Below, piece by piece: positions 1-7,737 of a stretch of 39,615 bases of DNA. The position numbers were made by a program, and so were the translations under genes. The stretch lies in NCBI GenBank assembly GCA_902464035.1, contig CABQHT010000015.1:1-39615 (forward strand), read 5' to 3'. Under the pieces are notes generated by a model. The model had not been told where the DNA came from and made no database searches. It worked only from the letters and a program-made list of their open reading frames with translations. How positions within the stretch are numbered: position 1 is the first letter of the stretch; each line of letters begins with the position of its first letter. The DNA comes from an uncultured Collinsella sp. GTDB taxonomy: Bacteria; Actinomycetota; Coriobacteriia; Coriobacteriales; Coriobacteriaceae.

Positions 1-59
1 GCGGGTGGTTTCTGATGCGGCGCGCTGCGCGCCCCGCACAGGCTAAAGCCTTTAACAGA

Positions 60-95
60 AAAGGGGCCCGCATCCCAACGGATACGGGCCCCTTT
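60..95. terminator. Bidirectional intrinsic terminator
   Basis: An 11-bp perfect stem (AAAGGGGCCCG at 60-70, CGGGCCCCTTT at 85-95) with a 14-base loop and A/T runs on both sides. It can end minus-strand transcription coming from the XRE gene and any plus-strand gene left of the window. A second, weaker GC-rich inverted repeat lies at about 16-38. Confidence 0.75.
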
Positions 96-244
96 CAGCT
101 ATTCGTTAGCTTTCGCAGCAAATCCTACTTGCGATGAGCGCGATTTCTCCCGTTAGGATTTCGACAAGCAGGGTTTCAACGCCGCCCTCACCACACAAGG
201 CGCCAAAGTACCACGCCCCCACAAGACTGACAAAAGCACCGGAA
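96..244 (-). other. Intergenic stretch, possible remnant reading frame
   Basis: No convincing gene. On the minus strand one frame stays open for about 45 codons and closes at 106-108, just before the terminator at 60-95. It has no clear ribosome binding site, and its only starts are GTG or TTG. It could be a degenerate tail of an element or a 3' untranslated region. I assign no function. Confidence 0.2.
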
Positions 245-472
245 CTATTCAAAATCAAATAATGCCTTCATCTCGACCCCATAAAGGTTGGCAAGCGCAA
301 ATAGTGTTTGCAACCGAGGTGCGCGCTTTCCCTGTTCAATATAACCAATCGAAACGCGATCCATTCCCAGAGCCTCTCCCACGTCTTCCTGCGAAAAGCC
401 GCAGTTTTTACGCAGCAACTGCAGGCGCCGCCCTAATAAGTAATTGAAGTCCTGAAAATCTCTAGCTTGCAT
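245..472 (-). CDS. XRE-family helix-turn-helix regulator
   Basis: A compact 75-residue DNA-binding protein, almost entirely one Cro/C1-type HTH domain. Helices 2-3 read FSQEDVGEALGMDRVSIGYI, followed by the usual EQGKRAPRLQTLFALANLYG continuation. Such small regulators normally act as repressors of neighbouring or mobile genes. The start is uncertain. I chose ATG at 472 because it sits directly before the conserved domain. Upstream in-frame starts (ATG 526, TTG 553) would add a Cys-rich leader (CLLCNKSCDC) that is probably not translated, and none has a good Shine-Dalgarno. It is divergent from the gene at 583, whose control region it shares, so it may regulate that gene. Composition is AT-richer than the rest of the window. 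Confidence 0.75.
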   Translation of the reverse strand: MQARDFQDFNYLLGRRLQLLRKNCGFSQEDVGEALGMDRVSIGYIEQGKRAPRLQTLFALANLYGVEMKALFDFE

Positions 473-582
473 GCAAGAAAACGTACAGTCGCAGCTTTTA
501 TTGCACAACAAACAGAGAGTTTGCATTAGAAGAATGGGGTAGATATTATGCAAACAAGTAGTTAGCGTAAGGAGCCTCAGTT

Positions 583-969
583 ATGGAGACAGAAAGCCAC
601 TCCCGTGCAAACCAGGACACGATACACACCATAAAGGCCATTTTAAAACTCACCAATAACGGCGAACATCCTGTGACATACTCAGATTTAGCAGTCGAGT
701 TAGGGGCGTCCCCACGCTCACTCGGCGCTCCGCTGGATTCAGTACAAAAGGCGTGCGCAAGAGAACGGTACCCCTGTTTATCGGCAATGGTCGGATATAA
801 AAATTCTGACCTTATGCCAGGAGACGGCTTTTATATTTCGTTTGCTCAACATTATCAAAATCAAACCAATATCTGCCCAGATGACATTTCTAAGATACGT
901 AAAGCCGTCAGGAAGGCTAACTGGAAATCGTTCTTAGAAAGAATAGGGCAGCGCTCTGCATCGAAATAA
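583..969 (+). CDS. Small protein with MGMT-like winged-helix fold (putative)
   Basis: A 128-residue cytosolic protein with a good ribosome binding site (AAGGAG about ten bases before ATG). Residues about 32-85 (VTYSDLAVELGASPRSLGAP, then CLSAMV and a GDGFY motif) resemble the winged-helix segment found in alkyltransferase-like proteins and fused to some phage and restriction-type proteins, where it contacts DNA. There is no PCHR active-site motif, so alkyl transfer is unlikely. The basic C-terminus (KIRKAVRKANWKSF) is also compatible with nucleic-acid binding. It lies in the AT-richer accessory patch, divergent from an XRE repressor and followed 41 bases later by a membrane coiled-coil protein. 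Family assignment is from memory of the motif; the biological role is unknown. Confidence 0.6.
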   Translation: METESHSRANQDTIHTIKAILKLTNNGEHPVTYSDLAVELGASPRSLGAPLDSVQKACARERYPCLSAMVGYKNSDLMPGDGFYISFAQHYQNQTNICPDDISKIRKAVRKANWKSFLERIGQRSASK

Positions 970-1010
970 AGACGTAAATGTTTAGCCCATCAAATAGAAA
1001 GGGGAACACG

Positions 1011-1925
1011 ATGGGATATGAAGATCAAGTTGCAGCCGTCAAAAGAGCTCTTGATTTAGAGATTCAGGTCCAACAAGCAAAAAGAACTGTAACCTCAATC
1101 AGATTTAAAACCTTCAGCAAAGCCGAGCCTAAATCGCCTGTATTGCAAAAAGCCGTTTACAACGAACCTCCAATTCAGACAACAGTCAAGCTCGATATTC
1201 CGAGAATGGTCGGTCCATGGCTGGCTGGAATACTGCTTGTGCTCTTGACACTTTTTACGGGGATAACCTTCTTGATGGTCATCGGTCAGATTGTTGCCGC
1301 CTTTGGGCTTGTATGGGTTTTCTATTACTACTTCAAAGTTTATAAAGCTCAGAAAAAAGCCAGCTATGAGCAGATAAAGGAGTCCGCCGAATACAAACAA
1401 CTTTGTGCACAAGCGCAAGAGGAGACTCGCAAAACGCAGCAGAAGTATGACGCGGAATTTGCTTTGGCAAAAACCGAATACGAAAACGTTACATTGCCAA
1501 ACTATAAAAAAGAACTTAAGGCCTGGAAAGAAAAGAACGCGGCAGAACTCAGCGAGGCAGAAGCCGAGCTGGAAAAGCTATCAAAAGAGCTCACCCAGCA
1601 TTACGATGAGACCCGAATCGTGCCAGTCCAGTATCGAAATATCGAAGCTTTGGATTTCATCTACTCAATGATTTCGACCTCAGATTTTGACGTAAAGCGC
1701 GCTATCGAAAAATACGACGAGAACATCAATCGAAATCTCGAAGCGGCCAAACTTCGCGCACAGCAGCAAGCGAATGAGCTCGCATCACAGCAAAATGCAC
1801 TTCTTGAAAACCAGAATGAAATCGCGCAAAAAGCTCGCCGCGATGCCAACATTGCCGCAGTTGCCTCAACTATCCAGCAGCATAAATTAAACAAAACGAT
1901 AAAAGATATGTCTTCGAAACACTGA
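1011..1925 (+). CDS. Two-TM membrane protein with long coiled coil, unknown function
   Basis: A 304-residue protein. I chose ATG 1011 because AAAGGGG lies eight to nine bases upstream; the frame is open from 978, but that start lacks a ribosome site. Residues about 1-60 are soluble and basic. Residues about 65-105 form two adjacent hydrophobic helices (WLAGILLVLLTLFTGITFLM and VIGQIVAAFGLVWVFYYY), a hairpin in the membrane. The remaining roughly 200 residues are highly charged and helical with Ala/Glu/Lys heptads (about 120-205 and 235-290), indicating a long cytoplasmic coiled coil. I recognise no enzyme motif. It is the last gene of the AT-rich patch and ends before a strong terminator. A role in an accessory or defence-type locus is possible but not shown. 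Confidence 0.6.
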   Translation: MGYEDQVAAVKRALDLEIQVQQAKRTVTSIRFKTFSKAEPKSPVLQKAVYNEPPIQTTVKLDIPRMVGPWLAGILLVLLTLFTGITFLMVIGQIVAAFGLVWVFYYYFKVYKAQKKASYEQIKESAEYKQLCAQAQEETRKTQQKYDAEFALAKTEYENVTLPNYKKELKAWKEKNAAELSEAEAELEKLSKELTQHYDETRIVPVQYRNIEALDFIYSMISTSDFDVKRAIEKYDENINRNLEAAKLRAQQQANELASQQNALLENQNEIAQKARRDANIAAVASTIQQHKLNKTIKDMSSKH

Positions 1926-1959
1926 TGTTTTCAAAGTCGCACAATTAACCAGCCTAAAA

Positions 1960-1995
1960 TACGGCCTCCGCACCACTACGATGCGGAGGCCGTAT
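1960..1995. terminator. Bidirectional terminator between coiled-coil gene and pgi
   Basis: A near-perfect inverted repeat (ACGGCCTCCGCA and TGCGGAGGCCGT with a short loop) lies between the convergent ends of the plus-strand gene (stop 1925) and minus-strand pgi (stop 2035). It can serve both. Confidence 0.75.
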
Positions 1996-2034
1996 GCAAA
2001 TGAGACAGTCTAGTCTGACGAAAATGGTTGAGCA

Positions 2035-3729
2035 CTACTTGCGGTGAGCGCGGTAGAACTCGATGAGCGCCTGGGTCGAAGCGTCCTGCTCGGCCTTGGC
2101 GGCGTCGTCGTGGAAGGCCGGGGTGATCTGCTTGGCAAGCTGCTTGCCCAGTTCGACGCCCCACTGGTCGTAGGAGTCGATGCCCCAGACCGTGCCCTCG
2201 ACAAACGTGATGTGCTCGTACAGGGCGATGAGCTCGCCGAGCGCGAACGGGGTCAGCGTGTCGCCGAAGATCGAGGTCGTCGGGCGGTTGCCCTCAAAGC
2301 AACGGGCCGGGACGATCTGCTCGGGCGTGCCCTCGGCGCGCACCTCATCGGCCGTCTTACCAAAGGCGAGCGCCTTGGTCTGGGCCAGGAAGTTGCCCAG
2401 GAACAGCTCGTGGACGTCCTGGCCGCTGTCGGTCGCAGGGTTGGCGGTATTGGCGAAAGCGATGAAATCGGCCGGAACCACCACGGTGCCCTGGTGCAGC
2501 AGCTGGTAGAAGGCATGCTGGCCGTTGGTGCCGGGCTCGCCCCAGAAGATCTCACCGGTATCGGAGGTCACAGCGCTGCCATCCCAGCGGACGTGCTTGC
2601 CGTTGGACTCCATGGTGAGCTGCTGCAGGTAAGCCGGGAAACGGTGCAGGTACTGGCTGTACGGCAGAACGGCATGGCTCTTGGAACCGAAGAAGTTGAC
2701 GTACCAGACGTTGAGCAGGCCCATCAGCGCGACGGCGTTGTTCTCGAGCGGCGTGTTGCAGAAGTACTCGTCGATGGCGTGGAAGCCCTCGAGGAACTGC
2801 TGGAAGCGCTCGGGGCCGAGTACGACGATCAGCGACAGGCCCACGGCGGAGTCAACAGAGTAACGGCCGCCGACCCAGTTCCAGAAACCGAAGGCGTTGG
2901 CCGGGTCGATGCCGAAGGCCTCGACCTTGTCGAGCGCGGTGGAGACGGCGACGAAGTGCTTGGCCACAGCCTCGGCGTTCTGCTCATCGGAGCCGTCGAT
3001 GGCGCCCTGCGCCTTGAGCTGCTCGAGCATCCAGGTCTTGACCTCGCGGGCATTGGTGAGGGTCTCGAGCGTGGTGAAGGTCTTGGAGACGATGATCACG
3101 AGCGTGGTCTCGGGGTCCAGGCCCTTGAGCTTCTCGGCCTGATCGTTGGGGTCGATGTTGGAGATGTAGCGGCAGTCGATACCGGCGTCGGCATAGGGAC
3201 GCAGGGCCTCGTAGGCCATGACCGGGCCCAGGTCGGAGCCACCGATGCCGATGGACACCAGGTGCTCGATCTTCTTGCCGGTAACGCCCTTCCACTCACC
3301 GGAGCGCACGCGCTCGGCGAAGGCATACATGCGGTCGAGGACCTCATGCACGTCGGCGACGACATCCTGGCCGTCAACGATGAGCTGGCCCTTCTCGCTT
3401 GCCGGACGGCGAAGCGCGGTGTGCAGGACAGCACGGTCCTCGGTGGTGTTGATGTGCTCGCCGGAGAACATGGCGTCGCGGCGCTCCTCGAGCTTTACCT
3501 CGCGGGCAAGATCGCACAGCAGCTTGACGGTCTCATCGGTCACCAGGTTCTTGGATAGATCGAAGTGAAGGTCGCCGGCGTCAAAGCTCAGCTTGTTCAC
3601 GCGGTCGGCGTCAGCAGCGAACCAGGCCTTAAGATCGATGCCCTCGGCCTCGAGTTTCTCCTGATGGGCCTCGAGCGCCTTCCAAGCGGCGGTCGACGTA
3701 GCGTCGATAGGTGCGGCAACAGTTGCCAT
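2035..3729 (-). CDS. pgi: Glucose-6-phosphate isomerase
   Basis: Interconverts glucose 6-phosphate and fructose 6-phosphate in glycolysis and gluconeogenesis; cytosolic. The 564-residue length fits the long bacterial/eukaryotic type. Family motifs are clear: SIGIGGSDLGP near residue 155, the phosphate-binding SKTFTTLETL near 210, the signature GGRYSVDSAVGLS near 275, SNGKHVRW near 370, GEPGTNGQHAFYQLLHQG near 390 and VELGKQLAKQI near the C-terminus. ATG 3729 is chosen because GAGGAGG lies seven bases upstream; the frame extends to 3756 but without that support. A small hairpin (3748-3771, GGGCGC/GCGCCC) sits in the 5' leader. Its antisense strand carries a long spurious frame that should be ignored. 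It is a single gene ending at the terminator at 1960-1995. Confidence 0.97.
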   Translation of the reverse strand: MATVAAPIDATSTAAWKALEAHQEKLEAEGIDLKAWFAADADRVNKLSFDAGDLHFDLSKNLVTDETVKLLCDLAREVKLEERRDAMFSGEHINTTEDRAVLHTALRRPASEKGQLIVDGQDVVADVHEVLDRMYAFAERVRSGEWKGVTGKKIEHLVSIGIGGSDLGPVMAYEALRPYADAGIDCRYISNIDPNDQAEKLKGLDPETTLVIIVSKTFTTLETLTNAREVKTWMLEQLKAQGAIDGSDEQNAEAVAKHFVAVSTALDKVEAFGIDPANAFGFWNWVGGRYSVDSAVGLSLIVVLGPERFQQFLEGFHAIDEYFCNTPLENNAVALMGLLNVWYVNFFGSKSHAVLPYSQYLHRFPAYLQQLTMESNGKHVRWDGSAVTSDTGEIFWGEPGTNGQHAFYQLLHQGTVVVPADFIAFANTANPATDSGQDVHELFLGNFLAQTKALAFGKTADEVRAEGTPEQIVPARCFEGNRPTTSIFGDTLTPFALGELIALYEHITFVEGTVWGIDSYDQWGVELGKQLAKQITPAFHDDAAKAEQDASTQALIEFYRAHRK

Positions 3730-3850
3730 AAAGTCCTCCTCAGCATACGGGCGCACTCCTCCACGCGCCCGGATAATCAGATGCTCCTATTCTAACGCAT
3801 GTCAAGACTGTAATCAGCGAGCGTTGCCAATCCGCCCCCTAACGGCGACT

Positions 3851-3869
3851 GACCAAAAAGGGGCAGGTT
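3851..3869. repeat. Single arm of a REP-like repeat
   Basis: GACCAAAAAGGGGCAGGTT is nearly identical to each arm of the palindrome at 5216-5299. It lies directly against the stop codon of the gene at 3870-4394. No opposing arm is seen here, so it is a half-copy. Confidence 0.65.
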
Positions 3870-4394
3870 CTATGCCGCGGCGCATACGCTGCCGAGCAGT
3901 TCGCGCAAGGGAGAACCGATGCCCTCCAGCAGCTCGGGCGCGATGATGGCAAAAACGGGGACCTCACCGGCGCCCACCACAGCGGGCACCTTTCCCTCCG
4001 AGACAATGCACCCGTAGGGAACAAAGCCGTCCTCGCCGGCATCGAGCACGGCCATGCGACGGGCAAGCTCGCGCGCAAAGCCTGCCGTATCGGCATCGCC
4101 AATCGCCAGAACAAAGTCCACGCCCTCATCGGTCGCCAGGGCTACGGCTTCATCGACCAATTCGTCTCCCCCGTCGCCCCCAACTGAGCCGCAACGAAAG
4201 AGCACGCGTTCGAGCAGGGCGCGATCGAGCGAGCCGATTGCCGCCGAGACAAGCTTATCGCTCGTGTGCTTGTCTCCGCCCAGTACCACCAGCGCCTTCG
4301 TGCCACCATAGTGGGCAACCAGTCGCCCGCACCAGCGTGCTATGTCCCCATCCGCAACAAGACGCGTCGGCATTCCAAATCCATAGTTGACCAT
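3870..4394 (-). CDS. Iron-alcohol-dehydrogenase-like N-terminal domain protein (truncated family member)
   Basis: A 174-residue protein. Its beginning (VNYGFGMPTRLVADG), the KALVVLGGDKHTSD strand-loop and EGVDFVLAIGDADTAG line up by eye with the N-terminal nucleotide-binding half of iron-containing (butanol-type) alcohol dehydrogenases. In those, the last motif is normally GVDFVLAVGGGSVID. The glycine-rich GGGS is replaced by GDAD, and the whole C-terminal metal-binding half (about 200 residues with conserved His) is missing. It therefore cannot be a normal dehydrogenase; it may bind a nucleotide or have a new role. I chose ATG 4394 because it matches the family N-terminus; ATG 4445 would add 17 residues. 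It lies downstream of a PAP2 gene on the same strand. Confidence 0.55.
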   Translation of the reverse strand: MVNYGFGMPTRLVADGDIARWCGRLVAHYGGTKALVVLGGDKHTSDKLVSAAIGSLDRALLERVLFRCGSVGGDGGDELVDEAVALATDEGVDFVLAIGDADTAGFARELARRMAVLDAGEDGFVPYGCIVSEGKVPAVVGAGEVPVFAIIAPELLEGIGSPLRELLGSVCAAA

Positions 4395-4532
4395 TATCCC
4401 CACAACCCTTCCGTGCTTTATGGTGGTATCGATCGTTAGGCTCATGCTACGAAGCGAGCTTTTCCGAGCTGTTTCGCACTCTTTAGGGCTGCGTTAAAAA
4501 CCGATGCAACTTTACGGAGAGCAACCAAGCAG

Positions 4533-5156
4533 TCAAAGCGCCAAAACCCCGGCGACAAGATGCACAAACAGGATGAGCCAGGCAAACGAAAGGCAGAAGC
4601 CGCCCAGTACATCCGAGGCATAGTGCACGCCCAGATAGATGCGGCTAACGCCCACCGCAAGGATGGCACACGCAAGTACGATCTCGATGGCAGCGCTGAA
4701 CGGAAGGCCAAACGCACTGCATCGCACTAACCATATGCCATAGCCATAAAACGCCATGGCCGCCATCGAGTGGCCCGAGGGAAAACTGAACCCTGGCGCC
4801 TCGGCAAGCCGAAATCCCTGGGGACGAGGTCGACGCACGAGGACTTTAAGCAACTGGTCGATCGCACTGATGGCGCCGACGTTGACGGCGGCCAAGATAA
4901 CATGGACCCGACAAGGCACCCACAGCATTGACGCGACCAGCACGCCGACAATAAACGGCACCGACGCCAGATTCGATATGCCTCTCATCGCAATCGTCAG
5001 CACCGGCGATCGAAGTCTCTCGACAAACAGCAAGTAACCCAACTCGTCGATTCTTATAGCCCGTCCTTTGAGCACCTTAATCAGCAAGCAGACAAAGATC
5101 GCAAGGCACAGCACGGACAACATTAGAAGCGCAAGGTCGCCCATATCGACGGTCAT
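4533..5156 (-). CDS. PAP2-family membrane phosphatase
   Basis: A 207-residue integral membrane protein of the type 2 phosphatidic acid phosphatase superfamily, which removes phosphate from lipid carriers such as undecaprenyl pyrophosphate or phosphatidate at the outer face. The three catalytic motifs are present in order: KVLVRRPRP (residues about 104-112), PSGHS (about 127-131, with the catalytic His) and SRIYLGVHYASD (about 172-183). About six hydrophobic segments surround them. ATG 5156 has GAAGGGA upstream. It begins beside the REP-like element and is divergent from the polymerase gene. The substrate cannot be told from sequence; UppP-like pyrophosphatase and PgpB-like activity are both possible. 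Confidence 0.88.
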   Translation of the reverse strand: MTVDMGDLALLMLSVLCLAIFVCLLIKVLKGRAIRIDELGYLLFVERLRSPVLTIAMRGISNLASVPFIVGVLVASMLWVPCRVHVILAAVNVGAISAIDQLLKVLVRRPRPQGFRLAEAPGFSFPSGHSMAAMAFYGYGIWLVRCSAFGLPFSAAIEIVLACAILAVGVSRIYLGVHYASDVLGGFCLSFAWLILFVHLVAGVLAL

Positions 5157-5215
5157 CCATATCCCTTCAGCGTATTCAACACATCAAGGCTACCGAACCG
5201 CCGTAAGCACAAGGT

Positions 5216-5299
5216 AAACCGACCAAAAAGGGACAGGTTTGTTTTGGCAGGTCAAGCGTTTTACCGACCAAAATAAACCTGCCCCCTTTTGGTCGGTTT
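5216..5299. repeat. REP-like palindromic element
   Basis: Two 25-base arms (5216-5240 and 5275-5299) are inverted copies with two mismatches. Each carries the core GACCAAAAAGGGGCAGGTTT or a close variant. A related half-copy lies at 3851-3869. Part of the left arm is repeated in direct orientation at about 5261-5270 (TTACCGACCA). Such units are typical of REP/BIME sequences mobilised by IS200-like REP-associated transposases; no transposase lies in the window. The right arm runs into the -35 box of the polymerase promoter. Confidence 0.7.
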
Positions 5300-5341
5300 T
5301 GACGGTGTCCGGTCGAGCGGGTATTATCGAACAGGTATTCG
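5299..5341 (+). promoter_or_regulatory. SOS promoter with LexA box for the Y-family polymerase
   Basis: -35 TTGACG (5299-5304), 17-bp spacer, -10 TATTAT (5322-5327). Immediately after it lies CGAACAGGTATTCG (5328-5341), which matches 13 of 14 positions of the Gram-positive LexA/DinR consensus CGAACRNRYGTTCG. A repressor bound here would cover the transcription start. Confidence 0.85.
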
Positions 5342-5372
5342 ATAGGAACATGTGTTTGATGGAAGGATACGG

Positions 5373-6878
5373 ATGGCGCACGGTCAGCACACCTATATCT
5401 GCATCGACCTCAAGACGTTTTATGCCAGCGTCGAGTGCGTCGACCGTGGGCTCGATCCGCTCACCACCAACCTGGTCGTTGCCGACGAATCGCGCGGACG
5501 CACGACCATCTGTCTCGCCATCACGCAGGCCATGAAGGACCTCGGGGTACATAACCGCTGCCGATTGTTCGAGATCCCCGATGGCATCGACTACATCAAG
5601 GCCGTGCCGCGCATGCAGCACTACATGGAAGTGTCTGCGCAAATCTACGGCATCTATCTGGAATACGTCAGCCCGCAGGACGTGCATGTCTATTCCATCG
5701 ATGAGTGCTTTATCGATGTGACGCCCTATCTGGACCTCTATCACACCGATGCCGAAGGATTCGCCTGCATGCTGCGCGACGAGGTCTTGGGACGCACCGG
5801 CATCACGGCAACGGTCGGCATCGGCCCCAATCTATTCCAGGCAAAAGTGGCGCTCGATATCACCGCCAAACACGTGCCCAGCCGCATCGGCAAGCTCGAT
5901 GACGAAACCTTTCGCAAGGAGATCTGGCCCCACCGCCCCATTACCGATATCTGGGGCATCGGCCCCGGCGTGGCAGCGCGGCTCGAAAAGTACGGTGTCT
6001 ACGACCTGATGGGTGTTGCCGCTCTCGACGAGAACCTGCTCTACGACGAGCTCGGCGTCAATGCCGAGTACCTTATCGACCACGCCTTTGGACGCGAACC
6101 AACGACCATCGCCGATATTCAGGCTTACCGCCCGCAGGCAACCTCGACCACCACGGGACAGGTGCTCTCGAAGGGCTATGCCTACGAGCAAGCCTATACC
6201 GTTTTGCGCGAAATGGTCGATGCCGCCGTGCTGGACTTGGTCGATAAACACGTGGTGTGCGACAGCATTTCGCTCTTTGTGGGCTATGCGAGCGAGCGCG
6301 CCGACATCCGCCGACTCGATGCCAGCGGCACGGCGCAATACGTCGACGGGTGTGGGCATCTGCGCTCGAGCACGTCGGGCATCGAACCCGCAGCGACTGA
6401 CGACCCCGAGCTCGCGCCCCGTGCCCCCAAACCCGTTCAGCAGGATGACGAACGACGTCGTTTGGTGCGAGAAGCACAAGCGATCGACGGCGTCTTTGTG
6501 GGCGAGCACGGCGGCAAGCCGCGTGGTGGCTACGCTGCGCTCTTCGCGCACTCCAATGCCTCGCGCAAGCTGCCCGAGCGCACCAATTCGTTTAAGAAGA
6601 TCATGGGGTATTTCGATGAGCTGTGGGCACAAACAGTCGACCCCATGCGACCGGTCAAGCGTATCAATCTGGGCTTTGGCAACCTCATGCCCGAGGAATT
6701 TGCCACCATCGATCTGTTTAGCGATGTCGAGGCCGATAAGCGCGAGCGCGACCTGGCGCGCGCCGTATTGGCCGTAAAAGGCAAATACGGCAAGAACGCC
6801 CTGGTCAAGGGATTGAGCTTTACTGCCGGCGCCACCGCGCGCGAACGCAACGATCAGGTTGGAGGGCATCGTGCCTAA
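5373..6878 (+). CDS. Y-family DNA polymerase (UvrX/UmuC-like translesion polymerase)
   Basis: A 501-residue error-prone polymerase that copies past DNA lesions. The palm motifs are intact: DLKTFYASVE at residues 12-21 (metal-binding Asp12, steric-gate Tyr17 region) and YSIDECFIDV at about 107-116 (Asp110, Glu111). A thumb helix-hairpin-helix follows (DIWGIGPGVAARLEKYG, about 200), then a little-finger domain. The DLKTFYASVE form, with Lys instead of the DinB-type residue, and the length fit the UvrX/UmuC group better than DinB. ATG 5373 is chosen from GGAAGGA upstream; the frame is open from 5352. The last 8 bases overlap the YolD-like gene. A LexA box sits in the promoter, so DNA damage should induce it. 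Confidence 0.93.
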   Translation: MAHGQHTYICIDLKTFYASVECVDRGLDPLTTNLVVADESRGRTTICLAITQAMKDLGVHNRCRLFEIPDGIDYIKAVPRMQHYMEVSAQIYGIYLEYVSPQDVHVYSIDECFIDVTPYLDLYHTDAEGFACMLRDEVLGRTGITATVGIGPNLFQAKVALDITAKHVPSRIGKLDDETFRKEIWPHRPITDIWGIGPGVAARLEKYGVYDLMGVAALDENLLYDELGVNAEYLIDHAFGREPTTIADIQAYRPQATSTTTGQVLSKGYAYEQAYTVLREMVDAAVLDLVDKHVVCDSISLFVGYASERADIRRLDASGTAQYVDGCGHLRSSTSGIEPAATDDPELAPRAPKPVQQDDERRRLVREAQAIDGVFVGEHGGKPRGGYAALFAHSNASRKLPERTNSFKKIMGYFDELWAQTVDPMRPVKRINLGFGNLMPEEFATIDLFSDVEADKRERDLARAVLAVKGKYGKNALVKGLSFTAGATARERNDQVGGHRA

Positions 6879-7296
6879 ACCCAAACAGCAGCCCATGAGG
6901 CCACCGACCGCCTTCGAGCGCTTGGCGGACCCCGAGGGAAGGCGCCGTGCCGCCGACCCCAACCTCACTGCCAACGGCGCCGTGCGCGCCAACCGCGCCG
7001 CACAGTTTATGCCCTTTGCCGCGTTGACGGGATACTACGAACTCGTACGCAAACAGGAGATCACCGTTGAGCCCAAGTGCGAATTGACAGAAGAAAAAGC
7101 CCTCGAGCTTTCACATAAGCTCGAGGGTCTCAAACGCGGCGATTTGGTTCGAGTCACCTATTACGATACGTACGGTTATCGTGCCCGCACCGGCATCCTC
7201 GACGAGGTGCTCCCCGTCTTCAAGCTGCTCAAGCTCAAAGACATCGCTATCGACTTCGACGATATCCAAGACGTTGAGCTGCGCGGTCGAGCCTAG
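6871..7296 (+). CDS. YolD-like protein, polymerase partner
   Basis: A 141-residue protein starting at GTG 6871, with GGAGG five bases upstream. The start overlaps the stop of the polymerase gene, so the two are translationally coupled. The core RAAQFMPFAALTGYYELV (about residues 44-61) and the C-terminal beta-rich half (DLVRVTYYDTYGYRARTGIL and IDFDDIQDVEL) match the YolD-like family. That family is found next to UvrX-type polymerases in Bacillus and relatives and is proposed to modulate SOS mutagenesis. The first 40 residues are basic and proline-rich, probably disordered. It is expressed from the SOS promoter at 5299-5341. The biochemical function of the family is not well settled. Confidence 0.82.
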   Translation: MPKPKQQPMRPPTAFERLADPEGRRRAADPNLTANGAVRANRAAQFMPFAALTGYYELVRKQEITVEPKCELTEEKALELSHKLEGLKRGDLVRVTYYDTYGYRARTGILDEVLPVFKLLKLKDIAIDFDDIQDVELRGRA

Positions 7297-7323
7297 CGAC
7301 GTTTCCTGCGCCAAGCACGCGCC

Positions 7324-7707
7324 CTACAGCGTCATGACGTAGTAGCCCGCGTTCTTCACGGCCGCTTCGAGGGCACAGCGATCAACCGGCTGCTTAGAGC
7401 GCACGCGTGCCGTGTGGTCCGCATACGTCACCGTTGCCCACACGCCGTCCAGCGCATTGAGGGCATTGGCCACGTTCTGAGCGCAACCGTCACAGCTCAT
7501 GCCACCAATGAGCAGCTCATCACTATAGGGATAGTGCGACGCATCGGTATCCGCCACAACGACCCTTTTGGCCTTCTTGCCGCACGCGCCATCGCTGCAG
7601 CAACTCTTTCCGTGCGTCGAAGCGGCAATGCGACGCAGCCCAAAAAACATGCCGATGGCAATGACGATCAGCACGATGAGATTCGCAGGGTTGAGCAAGT
7701 CACTCAT
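7324..7707 (-). CDS. Membrane-anchored heavy-metal-associated (HMA) domain protein
   Basis: A 127-residue protein with three parts: an N-terminal TM helix (PANLIVLIVIAIGMFFGLRR, residues about 7-26), a Cys-rich linker (KSCCSDGACGKK) resembling the small FeoB-associated Cys-rich proteins, and a C-terminal HMA domain with the metal-binding loop GGMSCDGC (about 68-75). HMA domains bind Cu(I) or similar soft metals through the CxxC pair and pass them to P-type ATPases. The ribosome site AAAGGGGAG precedes ATG 7707. A CsoR-like palindrome lies about 30 bases upstream, supporting copper response. No copper ATPase is in the window. The combination of anchor, Cys-rich linker and HMA is unusual for a CopZ chaperone. 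Confidence 0.85.
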   Translation of the reverse strand: MSDLLNPANLIVLIVIAIGMFFGLRRIAASTHGKSCCSDGACGKKAKRVVVADTDASHYPYSDELLIGGMSCDGCAQNVANALNALDGVWATVTYADHTARVRSKQPVDRCALEAAVKNAGYYVMTL

Positions 7708-7737
7708 GCGCTCCCCTTTCCAAGTAGTCTTATCCAG

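Noticed and set aside
2044..3558. A 504-codon plus-strand frame opposite pgi
   Set aside because: It mirrors the coding frame of pgi, whose motifs are unmistakable. GC-rich antisense frames stay open by codon bias; its protein has no recognisable fold.
5190..5744. A 184-codon minus-strand frame through the REP element
   Set aside because: It spans the palindrome, the SOS promoter and the start of the polymerase; not a gene.
5832..6992. A 386-codon minus-strand frame opposite the Y-family polymerase
   Set aside because: Antisense shadow of a confidently identified gene with overlap partner and SOS promoter.
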